Of a stretch of 64,000 nt of DNA, positions 16,801 through 28,800 are shown piece after piece; position 1 is the stretch's first letter, and each line of letters opens with the position of its first letter. The translations under genes were made by a program, and so were the position numbers. The notes beneath the pieces were generated by a model. That model was not told the DNA's origin and made no database searches. It saw nothing but the letters and a program-made list of their open reading frames with translations. This DNA comes from Pagrus major (taxonomy: Eukaryota > Chordata > Actinopteri > Spariformes > Sparidae): assembly GCF_040436345.1 (NCBI RefSeq), contig NC_133218.1, positions 3,837,484-3,901,483 on the forward strand. Direction: 5' to 3'.

Positions 16801-19800
16801 AGATGGACATGAGGGAGTGGTGTGGCGGGTGTGTGACACATACTTGGCCTCGTCGACCACTTCCACCTCTGCCTGAGCTGTGATCGGAGCGTTGGAATGA
16901 GCTGCCAGTGGGTCGTCTGCGTTCAGCTCCCCGTTGGTCGAGCTGACCACCTGTGGCACAGACGGGTGTTACTTCAAAAACAGTGAAGATGTTGGTCAGA
17001 AGCAATGTGAAAAACAGGTCCTGCTGTGATGGAGATTTCAAAACCCATTCACTTTATTTGATTGTCTCCTCTTTGGAAACACACCTAACAGCTTCAAAGA
17101 ACAACAACACATCAATACAGGCAACACAAGCAAATAACATGAACGTGGTTTTCTTGCTTGCATTTCACATCGGTAGCCAACTGTAATATGTCTGTGTCTC
17201 TTTTCGATACCGTCATAGTCGTTTAAAGTAATTAAGTGAAACCTGAATGTTAGTCCCAAAGAGTTTTTGGACCCAAATAATTGTGTATGCTGACATCAGT
17301 AGACAGCAAAAGTTGTATTATTCTCTTAAAATTTTGGTTCTTATCAGTGACCATAGCTGACAATAAAAACTTCAGCAAAAATTATGAACCATGGGTGTTT
17401 CAGTTTTGCTGCAGCTCCACTTCTAAATCACACAGCTCATTTCTTTGAAGGATGTAATGAGTAAAGTTTTTATTTACAGCATGTTTAAAACATTTACTTC
17501 TGAAGGGAGCTAATAGGACTGCTGATCTATACGAATCAAAACAATTATATGGCTTTTTTGAAATTCACTTCCCAGGCTATATGCCAGTATAGAAGATAAC
17601 TGAGGCTGCACAGTAGGAAAAAAAAATCATGTTGAGATTATTTTGACAGAAATAGCGATATGATTCACAGCTAAAGGTAATGATCATTTTAGCATCACAA
17701 TTTTCATTTTCACTGAAAAAACTATTAAAGTCATGACGATGTGACGTTTGTTGGGAACTGTAGCTATCTGGAGAACACAGTCTGTGGGGCAGCTCAGCCT
17801 TCCAGTGCTACAGTACTTCATTATAATGCTGGGTTTTTTGTTTTTTTTAAAAAGCACTTTACCTTTATCAAAACTTGCGGTTTCTGCGATGTGAATATTG
17901 CACTTGGCCATTTTGCGATTTTGATAAAATTTAGATTTATTGTGCAGCCCTGAAGAAAACATACAACTTTTTCAAGCCAGAAAGACATGGATGAACAATC
18001 AGACACAAACAAACAAAGAAAAAGACATGGCTTGCCAAACACTGATGGTTGTTCCATTAACCTGTAGAAGAAATTCATTGTAATTATTGTAAGAATGTGT
18101 GTTCTGTGATCATAAATGCATACAGTGTACACCTTTTCTAATTTTAGCCAACTTAACAGCATTCACTTCCATTCATATTGTAGAACACTCTCCAGGAGAT
18201 GAAGCTGCTGGAAGCAACAAAAACACTGCTGTTGTAATAACCGGTTTACTCTAAAATTAGAGTTACTGCAACTATATAACTCATTCAAGGTTGCTGATGT
18301 ATCAGAACTCTGTGTTGGAGGAGGGTAAAACGAGGGAAAACATGAAGGTCGTGTGACTGCTGGAGATAAGGACGCTTCGTCAAGCAAACTATTTTATGTG
18401 CTCACTGCTTTTAATAAGAAGTCGTATAGAATGTTGCCGTCTGTTTGGGTTCAACTCGATGTCATAGAGTTTACAGAAAAATAGGTCAATTTTTGGTATC
18501 ACATGGTGTGAATGAAAAGGACTTTTGTTTTCACTGGACATCCACAGCATTGTGTTTGGGATTGCCTTCTTCATTATCAGCTATGTCTACAGCAAGATGT
18601 CCTCAACAGTGTTGATAGTTGTTGATTTCTGAGTCACCTCACAAAATAAAAGGTGCTGCAAGGAACTTTTTATTTTTTGATGATTCTGGTGGCCCCTGTG
18701 GACAAAAAGTATGAGCATCACCACCTCCTGTTACAAAGATATTGATTTGTTGTACAAGTGGATACATTCTTTTGAGCATCACAACCCACCCGAGATGAGA
18801 CTTTTCACTATTATAATTTGAGCCATTTGTTGTGATAACCTTTGGACAGTCTAAATGGGCAGCATGATTAAATCATTGTATCCCCATTCAAGTTAGCTGG
18901 GGGCTAAACCGGAAGTTATGCTGCATTCCAGATGCATGGTACACCAACCCGCCCAAGTTGCTCTTACGCGCGAACGTGACGTAATTTCCTGGCTTGTAGC
19001 ACTTTTAGCATTCCCGTTTGTCTTTGTGGGCATCGCTACACGACGAGTCGGGGAAGAACACGGACGCCATCAGGGCAGCAACTGTCTCGGCTGTCAATGT
19101 GAAATAATAATAAACATTTTTTTTTTACAGAAACACAAACATTTCAAGTAACTCCGTTATTGCAAGCCTTACATTTCAATAATATTTTGCCATTTTCGCC
19201 TATTTCAATTTCAACAAGTGCTGTCGCGTTTTTCTCGAGCCACGAGGGGCAGTAGCAGGCTAGTCATTGTTATTGTTAGCTACATTAGCCTCTTTAGCAA
19301 ACCAGCTCGAAAACAAAACTTTACATTGTATTGCACGTACAGCAAGACCGTGCAATGCATAAATTGGTGACCGGATTAAAGCAGCAATGTAATCAAGTGT
19401 GTAAGAGCATTTAAAATTGACATTAAAACGACCAACGTGGTACAAATACAAAGAAAATACATTTCAATTACGGGCGCAGCCATCTTTGTTTGTCTAGTCG
19501 TACGATTATCCTCGCTCTCCTCGGTGTACTCTCAGGAGCCCTGAGTGGGACAGTTGATATTATGACCAAAAGGGGGCGTGCCTCGGTGAAATGTCGCGAG
19601 ATAGCTGGGAGATTTCCCACTTTGCAACTCAGGCAGGTGGTGTACCATGCATCTGGAATGCCGCATTAGCTGGCTCGGTCAGCGGAAGTCTCTTCTGTGC
19701 ATCCTCCTGAACTGACAGTACAATCAATCAATTTCTTTTAATGGAAACCAACCAGTGGACACAGTTCATGTATAAAGTGAACATAAAATAGTTTTTACAT

Positions 19801-22800
19801 GAGTGATAAACCCACTGCCTGCCTGGCAACTACCAAATCTCCATACCTCTTCAACATGAATGGAAGTGAATGGCATTTAGTAGAATAGCCAGATCTATTA
19901 ACGCCTACACTGTACACACCTATGCAAACAGAGATTGTTACTGACAGGGACAATCTTGGGTAATGGCAAGTTGTCAAAATTACACCAGGATGTTCCTTTA
20001 AGCATAATGACCTTTTACGACTTAAGAGCATGCACTTAGCCGGCTGAGCCAGGTCACCCTGCCATGCAAGAGGCTTCTTGATCTTGCAAGGAAGCGCCAT
20101 GAAGAGTTGTAGGACCTGAGATCAAAATGCCACAACCAGGGCTGCTGTTTATACAGCTAAACCACATTTTCACCATCTGGGGTGGGTGGCACCAGATGAC
20201 ATGCATATGGTGGTGCAGAAAAATAACATTTCCCAGCCAGGGGGTAAAAGGGTGGGGGAGGTATATGGGTGTAGATCTGTCTCACACACAAGGCTAAACT
20301 AAAAGATCAATGTCATGTCCTGGTAAAATGTCTTTTATCTACAATTGTACATTTACTTGAGAACCAGAAATGGCAGTTATTACATAAACCAGTAACATTT
20401 ATGAAGTTTTTTTTTTTTTTTTAGATGAATACAAAATAAATTGTATCTCGTCTGAATGACCTGGTCAGTATATCTGAGTGTTAAGTGTTAAAATAGCCTG
20501 AAGTTAATAATAGCAACCAAAATCAGCTTAAAAAATTTCCTTTAAAAAAGTCGATCATTGCGTTTTATTGACGCACCTGAGAATCGTTAGGTATGCAATT
20601 TTAAACATTATGCATTTTTCTGGATTAGATCCCGTGGGACAGATCTGACTCCATAGAGATTGGGTGGGGCTGTTGGTTGATCAGGTGAGGGGTGTATACC
20701 TGCACTGAGCCCCCGTGCCTGTCCGCTGCCAGGTGGGAGGTCAGATAGGAGGAGTTTGCTTGGCGTGTGGGCTGCACCTCCCATGCTCCTCGTCGATCTG
20801 AGACCGCTGTCTGCTCGGGGGCGTCGGTGATGGGAGGGGGGTGCGATGGGAGGGGGGTGGGGGTGAGGGGAGTGATGGAATAGTTGTGTTAGGAAAGATG
20901 GGTAAATGGGTGAGCGAGGCCAGGTGACATGCAAAGCAGCATGAGAAATGGAGAAGAAAAATAAATGTAACAAAATAAAAAAGTGAAATCAAAATCAAAG
21001 CAAGGCTTCAGCCAGAGAACTGAACCAGAAACTAATGAGCCTGAAGCCAAATGGAGGTAAAGCTCTCACATCTCAAACTTTGGCCTCAATCTCATTACAC
21101 TTAAATAAGACACAAATTAAACTTGAAGTAGCGGACTGTACTGGATCAATTTATTTTTTTGATGAACAAGATGTTGTTCATCAACGAGTTTTCTTCGAGA
21201 CAGCAATTAACAATCATAATCCAATGTACATTCGGCGCTAAACTCACTAAAATCCTTAATTGCTGGAAAAACAAGAATTTGCACCATAGCTCTGAAACCA
21301 CAACAACATAATTATGCAAAGGTTAACTGCAGTCCCTTGAAAATGTTGGAAATGAAACATACCTGCACTGACAACTTGAGCACATTTTCTAATGTTCTCT
21401 CCTGTTCAATCTAATAAAGAAATAAATTAATTCTGCCTTCATTATCTCTTAATCTTTCTCATTTCAATGTAGTACTACAGTATGTGAATGCATATCAGGT
21501 ATCCTCCTCCAATTGTTTGTGTATTCAGCAGCATGCAGCCGCCTACAGAAAAATTACTTTTGACTTTTTCACTAGTGTTGTCACTATCGCCCTTTCTCAG
21601 GCAACCAATCATATTTGGGGACGGAACGGGGGGAGAAGCTTGTCCCGTCTGTGTTTGTCTATCAGGAGACAGAAACATACCAGAGACAGAAAAGCTCATT
21701 TGCGGGAGCTTAACACTGAATGTTGCTGGTGAGAGTTGTGTACCTGATTTCTAATCGGTTGGTGCTGTGAGGGCCGGTCTCTGTGAGGATGGCTCTCTCT
21801 CGTGACTGCAGATGCTCCAGAGTCTATATGAACAGACCCCACTGGTGTAGGCTGAGAGGAATGATAATTAGTTAAATGCTGTGCAGTCAGTACTGTTAAC
21901 AGATTCTGTTTAACAGTTTATGTGCGTCACTTACTATCTGCCTGCCAACCCAGTCGTAAGTGTAGTCAAAGGTGTATCCTTTTCGCTCAAACAGCTCAGT
22001 GAACAGAGTCCTCAGATATTCATAGTCAGGCTTTTCAAAGAAGTCCAACCGTCTCACATATCGCAGGTAGGTGGCCATCTCCTCTGAATTACAAAAAAAG
22101 ACAAAAATAATAATGGTTTAACCTTTATTATGGACACTGTAATTCTAATAATGTTGTGGGATGACATTTCAAACGATTTTATTTGGGGGGGAAGGGGGGG
22201 GACAGGTAAAATCACAGCCAATATCTGTATGATCAAGTATTTTACAGCCATCAATCATCAGTGTACCTGGGAAGTTCTCACAGAGGACCTCGATGGGAGT
22301 GTTTCGTTTTGTGTCTCCGATCTTTTGGTATCGCTCTTTCAACGTGTCGGCCTGCAGTAGATTTAAATCAGAAAGACATGTGAACCATTTCTGATGTCGA
22401 GCACATTCTTAATATATTTTTTTTTTTCTTAATGCAGATTGGTTAAAAGAAAATCTTCACTCCTGACTGTCCGTCTACTGGATTACACAAAGTGATGATT
22501 GGTTAATTTCAAATTTGTTCTATTACCTCTTGTAAATACGTTTTCTTTTTGATATTAACATTGACTCACTTTTGAATTCAGAAGTTGGATTTTAATGCAA
22601 AATTGACTTTCAACACAATTTGGTCATAAAACCCTGCATGAAAGAATGATACTGGTCTTATTAACAGATTATGATTTAGAGGCAGACTGTTATGAAATCA
22701 AGTCAGCTCTGAGGTGTTTTACATTTTTATAGATTTTTTTCTATGTAACACTTCCATGTACTTGGCATACCTTTAGTCCTTGCCACGGTAGACTCCCACG

Positions 22801-25800
22801 AAGGAAATACATGAACATGTGGCCCAAGGCCTCCAGGTCATCTCGCCGGCTTTGCTCTATATCAACAGATATATCATAACACTGAGAAAGTGCCAAACCA
22901 CCTTACACAATAGACACTTATCTATAATAAAGTAGCAAAACAAAAACAAAGCTAAGGAATGGATCTCACCTTTTCCTAAATGTGTATTGATGGACATATA
23001 TCGAGCAGTGCCAGTCAAGCTCTTATGCTCCCGGTATGGAATGTGTTTTTTGGTCTCGGGGTCGATGTATTCTTTGGCCAGGCCAAAGTCAATGATGTGG
23101 ATGATGTGTTCCTTTTTATTCCCTTGCCGTCCGATGAGAAAGTTCTCAGGTTTTACATCTCTATAGATGAGGTTTTTAGAGTGCACGTACTCCATTCGAG
23201 AAATCTGTTGAGAAAGAATACAACCGAGTCAGCAAAAAGAAACATGAACACAGATCTTATCAAATCACAAACCAGACGACAAAGTCAGCAAAAATGGGAA
23301 TCAAGTTGTCAAAATTACTGTCAAACTGTCAAAAGTGACAGTTGACTGCTGCAGTATGTCAGTCGTCTCATGAGCATTGTAATACAATACTTCCTGAGTG
23401 ATTGATTTCAGCATTATTACACATTAAAGGAGCGCTCCACTGATTTTACACAGCAAGATCAATTTAGTAGTCACGGTTTATACTATACAGCGTAAACAGT
23501 TACATAAGTCTGTGAAAATTACTCAAGTAACATCACAAATGTATAACAGAAACCTTGTGTTGCAAACTAGGGTGTCAGGTTTGAAAGACGTTGACCTATA
23601 CTCGTCAGGAAAGGTCTGATGAATGATGCAATTGAGTTGTATAATAAGAAATGTAGGATCCAGTGTTTCCCCCATACTAGGGACTAAAAGTCAGGATATC
23701 TTGGCCTCTGCAACATCAAGTTTGACTGTAATTTTTACCTCCACCAAGGATGTTTTTTGTCAACCTGTTGGTTGGTTTATCAGCAAGATTATATGAAAAT
23801 GGCTGGAGGATAGGTCTTGGCCTAGAACAGAGCCCCTTAACTTTTGGTCTAGGTCCAGGAATTTTTTCTCATTTTCGTTAATTTCTCTGGGAATAATGTA
23901 ATGCATCTGGATGAAAAAAAAAACAGGCATATTTAGGTTGCTGGTTTCAATGAATGAGTACAATTTGACGCAGATCTAAATAAAAATCTGGATCTAGCAG
24001 ATTAAAATAAGTTTAAACTTTATGGAAGTACAACACATAAATAATGGAGTATCCTATTTAAGACATAATGACAAAGACATCAACCAAAACATTAGTCAAT
24101 TACTGCTATTAAATCATTGTCATTGTAATAACCTGAGACTGGAACTAATGATTATTTTCATTATTGACAGATGTAATCAATTTGACATGTGATGAATCAT
24201 TTATTAAGTAGTCATCAATGAATTTATCCTGACTGACTAATGATTGATTCAGTAATTGTTTCAGCACTATGTTGCATAGCCACAGTGTCCCACTACTATC
24301 ACAAAAAAAGCTTAATATAGTGGTTAGAAAATCTGGCTCAACACCAACAGAGAGACAAACCATCCTGCAGGGATCTGGGACAACAAAAGCACAAGCGATA
24401 ATGATCAGAACGACAATGTGTTTAGAAATGGGTAATTATAACCACGCACTCATAGCGGTTTCCTTCCAAGAGATTTGTAATTGACAAGAATGACAGCTCA
24501 AACACAATGGGAAATACTGTAAGCAGTGGTGTGAGTAATAAGATCATTTAGTTGTGTTTGATCTTGAGGGATCCTGATACCCTGAAACACTCCGCCTATT
24601 ACCAGACCAAAAAAAGAGCTTGAGTAGGAGTATTAGCTCGCAGCACTTATTGTGGGATCCCTCATTTGTGCCAAAGAATAAAGAGGGAAGTCCCATGTGA
24701 TGAATACAGGACGAAAGATTGGCTGAGATGCAACAACTCTCTGTTCTGCAACACCATGCTTATGTAGTGCTGTTTTGTAGGTTTCCTTACAAATTTGCAG
24801 AGGCTATCTGTATTACAAGAGCACTGCAGATTTTGTGCTGACAAAATGAAATGTTAGAAATTTGGAGATGTCTGAGGTGCCTAAGAGACTGGGTCAAACC
24901 ACCCTCTGAGCTGCTCAAACCTAATGAGATTCAGTGATGGCTTTGCTCTTTTTGACAGCTTCCAGCCTTCCTGACTCTGCCCAATAGTATAGATATACTG
25001 ACAGATTGCTAATTTGCAGACTGGGTAATGGGAGACTGCAGTGGTAACACCTCTACAGGCCTCTGGTCTGGAGGCAGGACTCAACCCAACACATTATACA
25101 TCACTTTACTTTATTCGAATACACTGTGAAACTGCTATAGAGGGAGTTTCTTGAAGATTAACTTAAAACTACTGTAAATCTAAAATAACGTTTGGCGTCT
25201 TGATTAACATCACAGAAAGGCAGAACCAGGCCTTTATTTGAGACAGGCATGATTTTTTTTATTTCCCATTTTACATTCATCATATTTTAGTGGCTCTCCA
25301 TTCTCCTGCCGAAAGAAAATATGTTTTTGTTTTCCAAACGTAGCTAGAAGACTGTGAGCGATGAAATTCACAGGACAAGATTCACAACATGGATTCATTT
25401 CATAAAAAACCCTTTTTGATTATTTTGATCAGTGGACCCTAAACTAAAGGAATAAAAAATATCAAGGTCCTAATGTAAATTAGGCCTTTATAAAGACTAC
25501 CCAGTGAGTCTGCCCAGGTAGAAAAACTTCAACAGCTTGCGGGTGGTAACTGTATAATATTGCCGAAAATCCTATTAGAAATGTGTCACATTGCTTCATT
25601 ACTGGTTAAAATAATATATTATTGTGATGTGTTACTTTTGTAGTGGGTCAGCCCCCAACACTGGTGACCAGTGTGTAGGATTTATTGAAACAGAGACTGA
25701 AAATAAGCTCTCCGTTAAAAACAGACGACACATAAAGTTTTTGAGCAATTATTTAGTTAATGTTCTAAAAATGTAAACTACCAGTATGCTAAATTCACCA

Positions 25801-28800
25801 TGCACGGCATCAAAATATGATTATTAGGTTTTTTATGTGGACTATTAGTTCAAGAAAACAGCACTCACAGCAATTTTAACTGGCCATTAATGAAGAATTT
25901 ACACAAATCTGTCTAGTTGTTTGTTTTTTCATTTACATTTTGAATAATAACATTTCATCAGTCTTCAGAGGCGAGTAGAAGCTATTTTACAACAACTTCA
26001 AGTGTCATACTGCCATGAACTTACCAGCTGAATTGCGATCATTAAGACAGTCTTCAGTGAAAATGTCCTGTCACAAAGGTCAAAGAGGTCCTCTAGACTC
26101 GGGCCCAGCAGCTCCAGAACCATGGCGTTGTACTTCCCACAGGGGCCAAAGTAAAACACCTGGGGAACTCCTTCAGCTGAAACACACGGAGAAAGAAATT
26201 AGTCTAGTGTCATCAGTCATCAGCATATTTCTCACAGAAGTGCATCAAAGATATAAAAGATCAATGTTAATAGCTTAGATAATAAATCGCAAACTGCTGG
26301 GAAAATAACAAAAACAAAACTAGTTAGTAGATAACAAAAAGCAGGAAAAAAAAGCAAAGCCTCCAATGTGTTGTATATACTTAGTGGGAATTCTAGGAGA
26401 GTCCAGATGGTAAAAGTGTTTATTATTCCTGTCTCTCTTGACTAATGATATTTCTAAGTTGGGTCCAAGGTTAACCATAAGAGGCCTCAAACTGGTCAGA
26501 TAGGAGGAGGGGAACCACAAGGTTACTGAGCAGAGCGAGCAGAGAAATCTGCTAGGTAAACATTAACCTTAAAGTAAAATACAACACAGTGCCTGCAAAC
26601 AGAAGTGTGTCACTCCTCCACTGCAGGCTGAAAACTAATCTTTTCACTGCCTCATATCACATCCTCCCAGCTGAATCATATCCTCTCTGCTCTACTCACT
26701 CTAATTGCTCCAAAATCCCTTCCATCTGTCACCTTGTCTCTTATTTTACTTCTTGTCACTGTGCAGTTTAGTTAGTATAATGTAATAGTAATAATGGTAG
26801 TGCTGGTGCTCTGATCCCTCTACTCCTTCATATGGGTTGTTTGTAATACTGGCGATCTGGGAGTTAAAGCTCCTTATGCTATCAGAGTTCTAGAAAAGTT
26901 TGTGAGCTTGAATGTAAAAGGATGGCAGGGTGTGAAGCGTTTCAACTTTTCCTTCATTCATGCAGTTTTAATAACATTATATTAAAGCACACAGCGGAGG
27001 TTTCTACTTTTGTAACAAGGGCCTCACCCTCCCGCATGCACAGTATGAAATTCCTCATGTTTTGCAGGATTTAAAATTTTATGCACGTGCAAGTCTTATC
27101 AATTTACATTTTGTAATTGGGAATGTCTGCATCCTTTGTTGTCTTCATGACCACATCCTGAACTTCACTTTCAAAGAACTAGGAAATCAGGTCAAACTGT
27201 TAATTGCCTTCAGGGGAGCATGATTCAAAGTTTAGTCAGGGTCCTATTAAAAAGGTCCCCTCAAGAAACTTCAAAGAAATGCTGCAGCTCCAATCATATA
27301 GACCTTGCTTTAACAGACTGCCTAAGCTGCACTCAGTCCTTAGAAATATTATAATTGCAGAGAAGAAAAAAATAAAATAAAATAAGTAGGGACATCCTGA
27401 TTACATTTCATGTCCCTGATTCGAAAGTTAGTCCTTTAATATTGAGGATCTGCTGACTGCAACATTAAAAAAATCTATTGGAGATAGTATTACTGTATAT
27501 ACAGTAGTGTTGTTTGTCTTGTATGGGTACTTGGGAGATGATGTGTAAGTGCATTTATGCATGTTAAGTTTATTTATGGATTGATTTGGCCACATGATTG
27601 CAGCGCAACAAACTATAATCACAAAGAAAGAATGAATCTTAATATTGACATATTATCACTGTATAAAGTTGATATGGTGAACACGCTAGCAAATAGTTGC
27701 TGGAACGCTGCTTTAAACATCCAGCAGAATCGGAGCAAAATGACCATGGATTTGAAGTTGTGGTTCTGGCTGTAAAACCAAAACAATGAGCTGACAAAAA
27801 ACATGTTAAGATGCCTCATGGAGATGAGGAGAGTCTGAGCATTTTTCAATCTTTGCACCTTCTTTTGACATTACACACAGTCATTTGATCCTAAGTTAAC
27901 ATAAAATGTTGATTAAGCAGTTTGAAGCCTAAATTTATAGCACACATGCAATATATTGGTTATGTGCTCAATTCATTCATATTTTGTGTCCCATGACTAA
28001 GGAGAAAGTAGTTGGCACAATAAAGTTTAGTGAAGGGATCAAATTGCCATCATCAACTTATTATTCTGCTCAAGTAGTTTTAGTAGAGACTGATAAGCAG
28101 AAAGATAAATACCAACACTAATCCTGATGCCGTGCGTTAACATATTCATGTGAATATGTCGCTGAAGACGTCTGACTTGCCAGCTGGGTAATGGGAAATA
28201 CACTGCAGTATGAAAGGTAGCGTAAATGCTGTCGGCTAGCATATGGGCATGTAGGAGTCATGCAGAGCTCCATCCTGTGTTTCTGGACACCATTATGCAG
28301 TTCTGTGGGTTGCTAATTGTACCATAGGAATGAGTGCCTTGAAACCCTGGGTGCCTGTGGGAGGCCTAAAAATGTGTCAGATTGGAGATGTGCTGTAAAT
28401 AAGTGGATAAACGGGTTGTTCGATTCCTAACAAGGTTGGTCAAGCTTTTTTACCAGCAAAGGCAAAGCAGTGATCATAGAACCATCATTACATAGAGCAA
28501 AGCAGTCCTCACGAGAGACTGAATCTGTGTCTCATGTACTGCAAAGTATACTCTAATTGTACAAAAGACTCAAACTTTGATGAAAGCCTCCAATTTTGTA
28601 GGTACCAATTTTGACTTCTCTCATTCAATTTTCTTAAAAAATAATGAGAGCAATGCCTGGGTGTAGCACTGACTTGGGCTGGAAGTGATTTTAACAGAGA
28701 TGTAGGCAAGAGAACTGCATGTGGCACAGACAAACAAACAACATTTTCTAAAAAAACATCTCCACTGACGGCATGAATCAGTGAGTGAAGGAGCATAACA

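Larger units (their letters stand above)
10803..16843 (-). other. csnk1g1: csnk1g1 intron between the last two coding exons
   Basis: A 6-kb GT-AG intron. It holds an inverted-repeat element at 12175-12435, a second related copy at 14070-14535, a probable MITE at 15574-16477 and a GA microsatellite at 16738-16766. I recognise nothing at 10810-12170 or 12510-14060. Confidence 0.6.
16951..20699 (-). other. csnk1g1: csnk1g1 intron downstream of the cassette exon
   Basis: This 3.7-kb intron contains an hAT-like MITE at 17602-17952 and a 747-bp PIF/Harbinger-like MITE at 18919-19665. The remainder shows no identified repeat or gene. Confidence 0.6.
23205..26024 (-). other. csnk1g1: csnk1g1 intron 5
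   Basis: A 2.8-kb intron with a degraded interspersed repeat at 23730-24010 and a short fragment of a TAACGATTATTTTC-type MITE at 24126-24262. Nothing was recognised from 24270 to 26020. Confidence 0.6.

Noticed and set aside
20608-20973. 121-aa minus-strand ORF rich in Pro and His
   Set aside because: It reads across the cassette exon in the wrong frame and through its C-rich acceptor tract.
22980-23345. 121-aa plus-strand ORF
   Set aside because: It is the antisense of the csnk1g1 catalytic exon and runs into the intron; it has no features of its own.
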